Source: Oligoflexus tunisiensis (GTDB lineage: Bacteria > Bdellovibrionota_B > Oligoflexia > Oligoflexales > Oligoflexaceae). From it: a DNA stretch of 64,000 nt. Location of the stretch: the NCBI RefSeq assembly GCF_001748245.1, contig NZ_BDFO01000001.1:4417471-4481470 (forward strand), written 5' to 3'. A program made the translations under genes and the position numbers. The notes beneath the pieces were generated by a model. That model saw only the letters and a list, made by a program, of their open reading frames with translations, was not told the origin of the DNA and did not search any database. Within the stretch, counting starts at the first letter, position 1; each line of letters begins with the position of its first letter. Shown one piece after another: positions 18,019 through 27,152 of the stretch.

Positions 18019-19046
18019 TGTAAATTCGGGTTCTGCCGGGCATCAGGCGGCATCAGCACACCCAATCCATGTTTTTCCACGCGCAAATGAAACTGCCCGT
18101 AGCCAATTTCCTCGCCGTCCGCGCGGATCGGCAGATGAGCTGGACCTTTGATGGACGCGCTGCGCTGAACAAAGGCATATTCCTTCAGCGGATGATGCGG
18201 TTTGCGGGTGACCAGGGACCAGAGCAGCGACAGGTAATGCCGGAAATTGCGGGCGCGGATGATGCAGATTTCAAGCCGTCCATCGTTGGTGCGAATATTG
18301 TCACCCCAGCGCAGACCCGTGGCGCCCATGGAGCCGGCATTGGTCACCATAATGGTGGACGCGCGTCGCATCATCTTTTGACCATCGACCTCCAACTCAA
18401 AGGTCCAGATGCGTTCCTTGAACAGGAGCTTGACCGCATTCCAAAGATAGGCGATCCGGCCAAAGCGTTTTTTCGCATGCTGCGGTGTGGTGGTCGTGAT
18501 CCAGGAATAGGTTCCCACACTCACGTGGCAAAGAAAGGTTTTGCCGTCCACCACCACAAGATCCACGGGCTCAAGTGCGCCGTCTTCCAGAACGAGGTCC
18601 ACCGCATCCTCAATCCCTTTTGGAATCATGTGTTCCGCAGCAAAGACGTTCGCGGTTCCCGAGGGGATGACACCAAAGGCCTTGCCGAGACGCCTGGCTT
18701 CGGTCGCGACCGCAGCCAGCGTTCCATCACCACCGGCGGCGACAAAAACCTCCGCACCGTTGCGAGCGGCTTCTTCCATAACGCACGGCAGATCATCGCT
18801 CGGCTGCAGGCGATGAAAGTTCACCGTCTTGCCGAGTCTGCCGGCTTTTTCCTGCACATAACTCTGCAGTCTCTCGACATTGGCGCTGCCCGACGCCGGA
18901 TTGATGACAAAAAAATAGTTGCGAAAGGCGAGGCCGGCATCCGACGCTTGGGTCCGGGAGTTGCATTCTGTTTCCTGGGCCCGCGCAGGCGGAACGACTC
19001 TCGTTGTCATATAGGAATTGTAGGAGCCTTCATGCGCCTGATTCAT
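18015..19046 (-). CDS. Diacylglycerol/sphingosine kinase-like lipid kinase (YegS/LCB5 family)
   Basis: 343 aa from ATG 19046, which has GGAG nine bases upstream; ATG 19010 is possible but lacks a ribosome site. DAGK catalytic-domain motifs are clear: FFVINPASGSA, AAGGDGTLAAVATE (the nucleotide-binding GGDGT) and GVIPSGTANVFA. The C-terminal beta domain ends with IRADGEEIGYG, typical of the family. These enzymes phosphorylate diacylglycerol or related lipids with ATP. The 5' end overlaps that of the divergent phosphoesterase gene by 15 bp with this start. A second member of the family is at 48386. Confidence 0.87.
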   Translation of the reverse strand: MNQAHEGSYNSYMTTRVVPPARAQETECNSRTQASDAGLAFRNYFFVINPASGSANVERLQSYVQEKAGRLGKTVNFHRLQPSDDLPCVMEEAARNGAEVFVAAGGDGTLAAVATEARRLGKAFGVIPSGTANVFAAEHMIPKGIEDAVDLVLEDGALEPVDLVVVDGKTFLCHVSVGTYSWITTTTPQHAKKRFGRIAYLWNAVKLLFKERIWTFELEVDGQKMMRRASTIMVTNAGSMGATGLRWGDNIRTNDGRLEICIIRARNFRHYLSLLWSLVTRKPHHPLKEYAFVQRSASIKGPAHLPIRADGEEIGYGQFHLRVEKHGLGVLMPPDARQNPNLH

Positions 19047-19850
19047 GTCTCTGATCTCCACTTTGGCCCCCATTACTCCGATTCCATCGGGGAGCAGCTC
19101 CTTGAAGCCATTGCAAAGCTCAGGCCAGAAGGTCTGGTCATTACAGGCGATTTGACACAGAGAGCCAGGCATGACGAATTTGTGGCGGCGGCTGAGTTTT
19201 TGAAAAATGCCCGCCAGCTGACGCCGCAGGTGGTGGTCTGTCCTGGCAATCATGATATTGCGCTCTATCGGTTTTGGGAGCGTCTCCTGACGCCCTTTGC
19301 CCGCTACCGGCGCTACATTCATCCTGAGCTGGACTGGGTGGAGCAGCTGCCGGGAGCGACCATCGTCGCGCTCAACAGCGTTCGGCCGTACACGCGCCTC
19401 GTGCAGGGACATCTCAGCCGTTCGCAGCTGGAAATGTGTCGCGATGCCTTTGCCAAAGCCGATCCCAACGATTTTCACATCCTCGCTTTGCATCATCCGA
19501 TTGGACTGATGGATCAGGGTTTTCATCATCCTTCTTTGCAGCCCGACTGGCAGGACGTCTGTGGCGGCGTGCGGCTGGATATGATCCTCACCGGGCATGT
19601 GCATCAGGCGGCGGTTGTGGCGGCGCATCCCAACGCCTGCACGGCGCCTCTGCTGCTCATCAGCTGTGGCACCACCACATCGAATCGCGGGCGCGGGGAT
19701 GAGGAGTCGCGGAATCATTTTCATGTGCTGGAGGGTTCCGAGACGGAACTGCGGCTTTCGAGCTATCGGGTGGAACCACAGGGCGGGTTTCATGCCTTCG
19801 CGCATTATCATTTTCCGCGGAAAAACGGGGTTTTTTCCACAACGCGGTAG
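19032..19850 (+). CDS. Calcineurin-like metallophosphoesterase (CpdA-like class III phosphodiesterase)
   Basis: 272 aa from ATG 19032 with TAGGAG five bases upstream. The metallophosphoesterase motifs are in order: DLHFG, TGDLTQ, GNHD, LHHP and TGHVHQ, giving a complete two-metal centre. The size and motif spacing fit the CpdA cyclic-nucleotide phosphodiesterase and related lipid-phosphate esterases. The substrate cannot be told from sequence. It is divergent from and overlaps the lipid kinase gene, so a phospholipid substrate deserves a thought. Confidence 0.88.
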   Translation: MRLIHVSDLHFGPHYSDSIGEQLLEAIAKLRPEGLVITGDLTQRARHDEFVAAAEFLKNARQLTPQVVVCPGNHDIALYRFWERLLTPFARYRRYIHPELDWVEQLPGATIVALNSVRPYTRLVQGHLSRSQLEMCRDAFAKADPNDFHILALHHPIGLMDQGFHHPSLQPDWQDVCGGVRLDMILTGHVHQAAVVAAHPNACTAPLLLISCGTTTSNRGRGDEESRNHFHVLEGSETELRLSSYRVEPQGGFHAFAHYHFPRKNGVFSTTR

Positions 19851-19980
19851 GATCATGGCGGTCGATCCCGCAGAGAGCTTGCAAGCTGCATACCGCGAAA
19901 AACTTGAAATTGACGGTTTCCAGGCGATTGTTTATGGAAGGGGCGGACAACAATCTTCATCAAGGTATGGGAAACTACTT

Positions 19981-21084
19981 ATGAATCACACATTCAGAGT
20001 ACTTGGCAGTCTGGCCGCCTGCGTTCTACTCCAGGTCGAGGCCCGTGCGGCCACGTCCACGCCCGTCTTTAACAAGGTCCTCTATTATGATGGCTACGCC
20101 TCGAAGGTGGACGCCCCCACGCCAGCCGGCGTCATCCGCCATCGCAATGACCTTTATGCAAGAAGGCTGACCGAGCAGGAGCTGCAGTCACTCGGCCGCG
20201 AGCTGACGCTGAATATTGTTATCAAGGCCGCCTGTGACAACTACGACCGCATCGGCAACTTCAATCTGGCCCTGGTCCCCAAGGGTGCCTCCACCTATGC
20301 GCCCGACGCGGTTCAGCGGATCGAGCTGGGACGCTTTATCACACCCTTCATGGATAAAAATCGGCAACCGGATCAGGTCCCCTACAGCTTTCGCATCGAC
20401 AACGTCGCCGACATCCTGAAGGATCGCGACTTGAACGCACGCTTTGATTTCTGGGCCGAGCTGGAAGTCTTCGGGGTGCCTTATGCTGCGAATGAACAGG
20501 TCGCCGGCTGCCAGGGTCGCAATGATGTGTTCTACGGCTCGGCGGAATTCGTGTCCGAAAGTGGTTCACCTGCAGCAGAAAAAACCTTTTTGCTGCCCCT
20601 GAACTTCAAAAAAAATCTGAACAACTACGAACCAGGTGCCACGGATGAGCTGACAAAAACCGAGCGTACCATCGCGTTTCACCTCGACAAGCTGGTTGAG
20701 AACGCCCGCTTTTACCTGATCACCTCCAATCACGGCGCGAATGCCGGTGGCGAGGAATACAACCGGAGAAACCACTTCATTTACTTTGACGACCAGCTGC
20801 TCCTGACCTACAAACCAGGAGGCGTTTCCTGCGAACCCTATCGGGTTTACAATACGCAGCCCAACGGCATCTATGGTCGGGCGCCGCGCACGCCGGAGCA
20901 GTGGGCCTCGTTCAGCAACTGGTGCCCGGGTCAGGTGATCCCCATCCGCGAAGTGGCTCTCGGCGATTTACCCGCGGGAAATCATACATTCCGTATTTCC
21001 GTTCCCGATGCGATCTTTGTCGAGGCACAAGGATATATTCCCGTGTCTCTTTATCTGCAGGGCACAACGCGGGATTCTCTGTAA
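19981..21084 (+). CDS. Secreted PNGase F-like (peptide-N-glycosidase F-related) protein
   Basis: 367 aa, with a signal peptide (cleavage near ARAA, residue ~24). The C-terminal half resembles the jelly-roll domain of peptide:N-glycosidase F and relatives: SNHGANAGGEEYNRRNHFIY, then SCEPYRVYNTQPNGIY, and FSNWCPGQVIPIREV. PNGase F removes N-linked glycans from proteins. Whether the catalytic Asp and Glu residues of the Elizabethkingia enzyme are present I cannot verify without alignment. It could act on eukaryotic glycoproteins or be a related binding protein. It is monocistronic. Confidence 0.7.
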   Translation: MNHTFRVLGSLAACVLLQVEARAATSTPVFNKVLYYDGYASKVDAPTPAGVIRHRNDLYARRLTEQELQSLGRELTLNIVIKAACDNYDRIGNFNLALVPKGASTYAPDAVQRIELGRFITPFMDKNRQPDQVPYSFRIDNVADILKDRDLNARFDFWAELEVFGVPYAANEQVAGCQGRNDVFYGSAEFVSESGSPAAEKTFLLPLNFKKNLNNYEPGATDELTKTERTIAFHLDKLVENARFYLITSNHGANAGGEEYNRRNHFIYFDDQLLLTYKPGGVSCEPYRVYNTQPNGIYGRAPRTPEQWASFSNWCPGQVIPIREVALGDLPAGNHTFRISVPDAIFVEAQGYIPVSLYLQGTTRDSL

Positions 21085-21158
21085 GAATGTCGGTTTCCTC
21101 TGCGATATTCCTCTCTTCCGCACGCTGCGAAGCGGGAGGGAGCCCACCCTTTATCCAC

Positions 21159-21186
21159 TTGTAACCAACTGTTTTAACTTGATAAT
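21159..21186 (+). promoter_or_regulatory. Candidate sigma-70 promoter of the pseudopilin operon
   Basis: TTGTAA at 21159-21164 and GATAAT at 21181-21186, separated by 16 bp, in an AT-richer gap about 160 bp upstream of the first prepilin start. Consensus match is fair only. Confidence 0.35.
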
Positions 21187-21348
21187 TTCGCCACCTTTTC
21201 CCACCGATTTTGCACAACTCCCAGAAAAAATAAGATCCCGCTAGTGCCGCGAGAACATGGAGAAGAACAAAAAACCTCCTTTTGCGCCGCCTTCAGCCGA
21301 TACGACCCTTATGTGAAGAATTGTCTGCCCATTTTCGTGAGACGGTCT

Positions 21349-22566
21349 ATGGCACATCGAGCACGTAAGAATGAAGCCGGCTACAGCCTGCTGGAAATCA
21401 TGTTTGGATTGGGACTGCTTGCCATCGTGGTAATGGTGGCGAATGGTCAGATGTTCCACATCATGAAACAGGCCCGCAAGGTCACCGACATGGGCAAGCA
21501 GGATAGCTCCTTTCGCGGCTTCGGTCAGCGTTTCATGTTTGATCTTCAGTTGGCAGACGTGGCTCTCAGCTTTCAGAGGCTGCCGATTCCCCTGACCGGC
21601 TGCGACAGCGCGGGCGGGAAACTGAAGCCTGGCCCCTGCGTTTACAGGATGGATGGGAAGAAGCTGGTCGCGTCCTCCACCAAATTGGGTAACGCCAGGG
21701 CTATTGAATTCTTTAGTGACCTGGACTCCAGTCTGAAGGCGGAAGGCCTGAAAGGAGCCACGGACGAGGTCAAGATCGTCCGCATGAGCAAGATCAACAA
21801 TACCCAGGCCGCGAAGAATACCTTTGCCACCTGGGTTTTAAAGGATGAAACCAGCACGCCGTTCACGATGATGAGCCGGACGCATTCGGGTGCGTATTTT
21901 ACTCTGGCCGATGAATATGCCAGCAGCAGCCCTTCCGGGGCCGCGGGCCGTTTTGTGATCATGCGTGGCAACAGCGATGATATCGATGCGGCCGACCTCA
22001 AGGGCCGACTCATGGTCGTCTTCAACGGTTATAACCCGGACCAGTACTTTGTTCAAAAAATCGGTCAGGTCATCGACTGCAACAACAAGGGCTGTGATCG
22101 AATCGCCAAGGCCCTCAATCCCATGGCGGATACCTCGACGTTGGAGGGACACTTTGCCATTGAACTGCAGCCCATCAGCGGCGCGCCGCTTGGCATTCCT
22201 GTGACGGCGTCAGGGCTTGGAACCTGGGGTTTGCAGGGTGAATCACAGTTCATGTTCCCGACCCAGTACGCGTCGATTCATATGGCGAGCCATTCGGATT
22301 TCACGCCACCGATCGATGCCCGGCGGATGCTTCACTTTTATCACAGCGAGCAAGTTCGCGCCCAGCTGCTGGCCATACCCATCGAGTTCAAGGGTTATTA
22401 TTTCGAGAAAAGCAAAGGCAAGAAAAAGCGTCTGCTCTCGAAAAAAATTACCGGCGCCAGGGAAGCCCAGGTTGATGTCGTGCTGAATGATGTGGACAAG
22501 AACGCCTATGGGGTCTTTGCGAGGAAAATCGGCACTCAGGATGTGTCTTTCTTTATCTACGAATGA
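21349..22566 (+). CDS. Prepilin-type minor pseudopilin (PilW/GspJ-like)
   Basis: 405 aa from ATG 21349. The leader ends NEAG and is followed by YSLLEIMFGLGLLAIVVMVA, a prepilin peptidase site with Tyr at +1 and Glu at +5. The ~370-residue soluble part is large for a pseudopilin, as in PilW. An upstream GTG at 21244 would add 35 residues before the signal and is unlikely. It is the first gene of a four-gene operon (spacing 9 bp, then two ATGA overlaps). Confidence 0.75.
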   Translation: MAHRARKNEAGYSLLEIMFGLGLLAIVVMVANGQMFHIMKQARKVTDMGKQDSSFRGFGQRFMFDLQLADVALSFQRLPIPLTGCDSAGGKLKPGPCVYRMDGKKLVASSTKLGNARAIEFFSDLDSSLKAEGLKGATDEVKIVRMSKINNTQAAKNTFATWVLKDETSTPFTMMSRTHSGAYFTLADEYASSSPSGAAGRFVIMRGNSDDIDAADLKGRLMVVFNGYNPDQYFVQKIGQVIDCNNKGCDRIAKALNPMADTSTLEGHFAIELQPISGAPLGIPVTASGLGTWGLQGESQFMFPTQYASIHMASHSDFTPPIDARRMLHFYHSEQVRAQLLAIPIEFKGYYFEKSKGKKKRLLSKKITGAREAQVDVVLNDVDKNAYGVFARKIGTQDVSFFIYE

Positions 22567-22575
22567 GGGGGAGAG

Positions 22576-24102
22576 ATGAAAATTGAAATCCATGGGATTT
22601 TCCGCGCGATCGGTCCGACAGCGGCCTTGACACTGTCTGCATTTTTCACGAGTCCACCCTTGGCCCAGGCCGAGAAGGGAGTCCAGCTCTCCGTTGGTGG
22701 CACGATCAGCAACCATCTGCCGCGTCCGCGTGATGATCAGCGTCTGCTCGCGGATTATCCGGAGTTGGGTTCCGTGAGGCTGTCCACCATCCAGTACTGT
22801 GGAGATGCGGATGTGGCCATTCTGTCCCATGCTAGCCCGGCTCTGGAATTTGTTACGAACAAAAACGTTTCCTTTGTGCTGGGGTATTGGGCCACGCCGG
22901 CCAATGCCAGCAATCCCATCCCAACGGAAAGCACCTGGTTTCCCCTCGCGACCGGTGTTCTGACCTCCAACAATGGAAGGACAGAGACTCTGGCCGAGAT
23001 CGGCAAACAGGGCAATACCAGGAACATCCTCGAGATGGTCAATGAATCGCTGACCAGCCTGAGTATGTCCGCTGGATTTCGCATGACGGCCTCCACGCCT
23101 CAGAATTACAACCTCTACTACTCGGTGATGATGTGCAAGAACGTCCTGAATCCGAGCAGCACGAGTCAGAGTTTTCCCAAGCCTCACACCGTGACCAGGT
23201 CACTGCAGAGCGCCGCGCTCAGTACGATCGATAGCGCTCTGACGGCGGCCACGGCCGTCTCAAGCCTGGAAAAGTTTACAGTGGCGACGGATGTCGATGG
23301 CGTCAAGCTCACGGTAGGCTCCGGCGCCGGGACCATTGCCAATGATTATTTCTATAAGCTGGCGCAAGCGGTCAGTGCCCTGCCCTTCCCGGCCGCCGCC
23401 ACCGATGTCACAACCTATCAGCAGGCTCTCGCAGGTGACGTCTGGAATCGTCTCGCCGGACTTCACAGTCAGTTCTATGGCAAGGCCACCTGTTCCCGCA
23501 ACGACATCACCGGTATCGAGCCCACGGGCAAATTTGATTGGGAACCGTATCCGATGCAGTTGACCTGTCTCGCCCTGAGTGGGCTGGATGGGAAGAATCT
23601 TGACACCATCCTCAAAGGCTTTTTGATGCCGGCCGCCCTTCCCACCGAGGCCCAGTTTCTGGCGTCGCAGCTCGAGGTGGCCAAGGTTCTGACCCGGGCC
23701 GCCTTGATGCAACAAAGCCAGATCGCTTTAAGCAACACGTATCAAAGACCCAAGGATAATTGCGTGGCGGATAATCAGCTCTACCTGAATAAACTGCTCG
23801 GATCGCAACCGATCAACGTGGCATCACCGAAAAGCTCCCATTCCGCCTCCATGAAACATCCGGAGGGCTCGTTCGCCATGGGCACGATCAACAAGTATAA
23901 AGGCTCGAATGGAAACTTTAATTCCGTCTTCGGAATGAGTACGGAAACGTTTCAACCGATGCTTCTGACCCAGGGTCAACCCACAACGCCGCCCTCGGTC
24001 ATGACCAAGAGCTATCTCTTGCGCTTCAATGTTCGCGGGATCGGCTGCCTCGGCATCTTCTACTGCAAAAACGACAAGGACGGAGGTCCGATACTCCGAT
24101 GA
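22576..24102 (+). CDS. Large secreted protein of the pseudopilin operon, unknown function
   Basis: 508 aa, with a strong GGGGGAGAG ribosome site. The signal peptide is cleaved near AQA (residue ~32). The rest is a soluble extracytoplasmic protein with paired cysteines (for example CLGIFYC near the end). No family recognised. It lies between two pseudopilin genes and overlaps the next start by ATGA. By position it may be a pilus-tip or non-pilin assembly component, like PilY1 in its place but not in sequence. Confidence 0.65.
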   Translation: MKIEIHGIFRAIGPTAALTLSAFFTSPPLAQAEKGVQLSVGGTISNHLPRPRDDQRLLADYPELGSVRLSTIQYCGDADVAILSHASPALEFVTNKNVSFVLGYWATPANASNPIPTESTWFPLATGVLTSNNGRTETLAEIGKQGNTRNILEMVNESLTSLSMSAGFRMTASTPQNYNLYYSVMMCKNVLNPSSTSQSFPKPHTVTRSLQSAALSTIDSALTAATAVSSLEKFTVATDVDGVKLTVGSGAGTIANDYFYKLAQAVSALPFPAAATDVTTYQQALAGDVWNRLAGLHSQFYGKATCSRNDITGIEPTGKFDWEPYPMQLTCLALSGLDGKNLDTILKGFLMPAALPTEAQFLASQLEVAKVLTRAALMQQSQIALSNTYQRPKDNCVADNQLYLNKLLGSQPINVASPKSSHSASMKHPEGSFAMGTINKYKGSNGNFNSVFGMSTETFQPMLLTQGQPTTPPSVMTKSYLLRFNVRGIGCLGIFYCKNDKDGGPILR

Positions 24103-25601
24103 GGCGGTTCCACACATTCATCGGCTCGTCGCCTGAGGCGGGTGGGACCTCGATCTTTATGGTGGCGTTTGCCGCCATCTTCATCGCGGGATCTCTCGTT
24201 TTTTCCTCGCACCATGTGCGATCGCGCTATAAGGCGGTCAGCCTGGGTTCGGTCGGGCAGTCGATGCTGATGAATATTGTGGGACGGCTCCGTTTGGGGC
24301 TCACGGCTCAAAGTTCCTGTCCCTCGCTGGACAATACCTTGCGCGCCTTTCGAAATTTCTCGACCAAGGCTCCGTCCTATACGGTCTCCAGGTCCGGACC
24401 GAATATCAACCTGCCCTGTATCCTTACGGAAGATGAAGCCAAAAACGTCAACGGCATCCAACTGGAGCTGATGGAGCTTTCCAATGACCCCAAGGCTTTG
24501 ACCAAAAACCTGCGGGTCTTCGTCAAGCTGATGATCACCGACCCCGCTGGTCGCAGTCCGCCCCGGCAGGTGAGCCATTCGCATGGTTTGCGGCTGCGGG
24601 TCGCCTCCCTCGATCAGTTCAATGTGATTCTGATGGGATCCCAAAGCCCCCTGATCAGCAGCGTGGGGCCCAAGGTGACGTTCACCGGTCCTGTGTTTCA
24701 TGCGAACCCAACCAGCGTTCCCGTGAACCAGATTTATGCCGCCAACGGTTCCGACAGGATCACCTTCAGGGATACCTTTTACGTCCGCAGTCGCTTTCTC
24801 AGTTCAGACGCAAATAATCTTGATATGGGCAGGTTCAGGACGGCCTTCACCAAAGGCATCGAAACGGATGTTTTGAATTCCCCGGTGTTGAATACGTTCC
24901 TTCCCAATAGCACGCCGGCCTGGAATCATGGCTTTGACTATTTCTATATCAATAATAAAACGGGATATGCCCTGCCCCAGTCGCGAAATGCAGTCACCTC
25001 GCTCGACTGTTCCGCAGGTTCCGCCTATTCCAATATCCGCGGCAGTCTCACGACGGTTCCCGCTCCTGGTGGTTTCGACAAGGCCTCGACGTCCTGTGGC
25101 CCGGATACCCTGATGATTCCGGTCATGCAGTTCATGGACCGCGGCAGCACACTGACCGTGAATCTCAGTCCCGGTGATAATATGTTCTGTGGTCTGGTGA
25201 GCGCGGGTCTTTTAAGGATTAACCTGGCCGAGCCTGGAAAATATGCGATTTTTGGCCACTTCATTGCCAATGGCATCGCCGTTACAGGGGATCCGGGGGC
25301 CGAGCTCTATATCTATAGCCCCAACGCCACTGGGCAGATTGAAGTGAACCTGCCCGACGGCATATCGCTGTTTCGCAATCAGGTCAAGGCGCTGGCCTCC
25401 AGTACTGCGACCAACTTTTTCCTGCCGATCGCCGCACGGACGCCGTTCCTACCGCGACAGCCGGATGAATATCTTGATGACTGTGGCGGCGGTTTCAAAC
25501 GCTATGAGGCCAGCTATCCCCCATTGGATGAACGGATAGGATTCAATCTCCTCCAGTATGAAACAGCCGGTCCCCTCTATATAGTCGAGAGTACACTATG
25601 A
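24099..25601 (+). CDS. PilX-like pilus assembly protein with N-terminal anchor
   Basis: 500 aa. The N-terminus has EAGG at residues 13-16 followed by TSIFMVAFAAIFIAGSLVF, a hydrophobic helix after a Gly-rich junction. This resembles PilX/GspK-type minor pilins, which often lack Glu at +5. The ~460-residue extracellular domain has several cysteines and no motif I can name. It overlaps its upstream and downstream neighbours by ATGA. Compare the Hint-domain pseudopilin at 3367, which has the same N-terminal style. Confidence 0.65.
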   Translation: MRRFHTFIGSSPEAGGTSIFMVAFAAIFIAGSLVFSSHHVRSRYKAVSLGSVGQSMLMNIVGRLRLGLTAQSSCPSLDNTLRAFRNFSTKAPSYTVSRSGPNINLPCILTEDEAKNVNGIQLELMELSNDPKALTKNLRVFVKLMITDPAGRSPPRQVSHSHGLRLRVASLDQFNVILMGSQSPLISSVGPKVTFTGPVFHANPTSVPVNQIYAANGSDRITFRDTFYVRSRFLSSDANNLDMGRFRTAFTKGIETDVLNSPVLNTFLPNSTPAWNHGFDYFYINNKTGYALPQSRNAVTSLDCSAGSAYSNIRGSLTTVPAPGGFDKASTSCGPDTLMIPVMQFMDRGSTLTVNLSPGDNMFCGLVSAGLLRINLAEPGKYAIFGHFIANGIAVTGDPGAELYIYSPNATGQIEVNLPDGISLFRNQVKALASSTATNFFLPIAARTPFLPRQPDEYLDDCGGGFKRYEASYPPLDERIGFNLLQYETAGPLYIVESTL

Positions 25602-26083
25602 AACATAACCAGGCAGGTTTCAGTCTGATTGAAGTCCTGATCGCAGCCGGGCTGCTGGCTTTCCTGATTAATTTTGCGATGAAGAAGATGAGTCTTCAGG
25701 AAGAAAACATGAGCCTTCTCGAAAAGCGCATGAAGGCCCGCCACCTCATGGATCGGTCGATCTCCCGGCTGGTGGCTGAACTCCGTATCTTTCCGCCTCT
25801 GAGCCGCGACGGAGGACGCTCGTCCATGGCCTATGTTGCCTGCTTTGATATGGGGGGAGCTCCGGTGGAAAGCACGCTCGACACCAGTGACTTTGTCGCG
25901 ATTGCTCTGAAGGATCCCAAGGAGACCAGCAAAATCTGCGGCAAAAATCAGTTCGAGACACACGTCGTGCCCTCGGTGACCCAATATAAATCCGCGACGG
26001 TTTATATACTCTCGTATGACCGCCGCCTGGAAAAGCAGGTGATGGTGTTCTCCAGTGAACTCATCCTGCAGGGTTCCATCTAG
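25598..26083 (+). CDS. Prepilin-type minor pseudopilin (PilV/GspI-like)
   Basis: 161 aa. The short leader (MKHNQAG) is followed by FSLIEVLIAAGLLAFLINFA, a canonical prepilin peptidase site with Glu at +5. The size fits small minor pilins such as PilV or GspI. It closes the four-gene operon, with an ATGA overlap at its start, and ends 1 bp from a convergent membrane protein gene. Confidence 0.82.
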   Translation: MKHNQAGFSLIEVLIAAGLLAFLINFAMKKMSLQEENMSLLEKRMKARHLMDRSISRLVAELRIFPPLSRDGGRSSMAYVACFDMGGAPVESTLDTSDFVAIALKDPKETSKICGKNQFETHVVPSVTQYKSATVYILSYDRRLEKQVMVFSSELILQGSI

Positions 26084-26084
26084 T

Positions 26085-27089
26085 TCATCCCAAAGTCGTC
26101 TGCCCCCGCAGGAGCCGCTCGCGAACTTCGGGCTGGCTCAGGCGCCATATGCTGGCGTCGATAAAATAATGATGCACGTTCAGAAAGATCAAACTGGCCC
26201 CTGCCAGTCCTTCGATCTCCAGACCTGCGAGCTGCCTTGGCACGAGATGAAAGATGGCAAAACCACCGCCGATCAAAAGCAGACAAAGCCCTCCGAACAC
26301 ATAGGCCCGCTGCGATCGATCATGCAGATCATTCCACAGCACCCGTCCGACAAATGGCAGATACTGAAGGCCATGGAGGGCGGGCAGTATCATGAGCGTG
26401 ATGGGGTTTTGAAAGAAAGGTTCGAACCAGACCCACAGCGCGATCAGAGGCAAAAGCGCAAGAGTCGCTCGCGGCGCGCGTGCCTTCACATCCAGTCGGA
26501 GGGCATAAAGACAGCAGAACAGAACCCCAAGCAACGCCAGCCCCCGCATGAGCAGCTGGAATTCGGGGGGCATGGGCAGAAACTTCAGATACATGCCAAA
26601 CACCAGTCCATGGCTGCTCTGGCCCTGCACCATAAAAAAGCCGAGGCAACCGATCAGAAGGCAGGCACCCAGCAGAAGATTGCGGGGAAAGGCCTGCAGC
26701 CCATCGCTCCGCATTCTACCGAGCCAGATGCAGCTGCCATAGCTCTGTTTCAAATAATGCCAGTAAAGGAGGACCAGCGCGACCTGGGCCAGCGTATGCA
26801 TGGACTCCTGCTGTCCTGCCTGAAGCAGTGCAGACAGGATCGCGATCAGGCTGAGAGGCACAAGGAGGGCTGCGAACCAGTGCTTTGACCAGACCGATTT
26901 GTGCCGGTAAAAGGCATAATAGGACGCCATGAAATGGGGATAGGAAAACAGAATAAGCGCATAGGGTATGGTGGGACGCAAGGGGTCATGCGCCGCGGCA
27001 GGAACCAGAAGTCCCAGAATGATGGCCAGGATAGGAATCCCACCGAGCAGCCAGACATCGAGAGTTGAGTGGATCAACCGCGCCCGCAT
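26085..27089 (-). CDS. Polytopic membrane protein, unknown function
   Basis: 334 aa from ATG 27089 (GGGGA six bases upstream); a GTG at 27107 is weaker. About 8-9 hydrophobic helices run through the whole protein. Conserved-looking polar clusters inside membrane segments include SYPHFMASYYAFYRH, YWHYLKQSYG and HHYFIDASIWR. These His-rich motifs could bind metal or heme, as in membrane oxidoreductases or desaturases; this is inference. I know no named family. Confidence 0.7.
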   Translation of the reverse strand: MRARLIHSTLDVWLLGGIPILAIILGLLVPAAAHDPLRPTIPYALILFSYPHFMASYYAFYRHKSVWSKHWFAALLVPLSLIAILSALLQAGQQESMHTLAQVALVLLYWHYLKQSYGSCIWLGRMRSDGLQAFPRNLLLGACLLIGCLGFFMVQGQSSHGLVFGMYLKFLPMPPEFQLLMRGLALLGVLFCCLYALRLDVKARAPRATLALLPLIALWVWFEPFFQNPITLMILPALHGLQYLPFVGRVLWNDLHDRSQRAYVFGGLCLLLIGGGFAIFHLVPRQLAGLEIEGLAGASLIFLNVHHYFIDASIWRLSQPEVRERLLRGQTTLG

Positions 27090-27152
27090 CCAAAGTCCCC
27101 GATACACATGATTTTGAAGCCAGTATATCGTGTTCTCCGAGCTTTGGGAATG

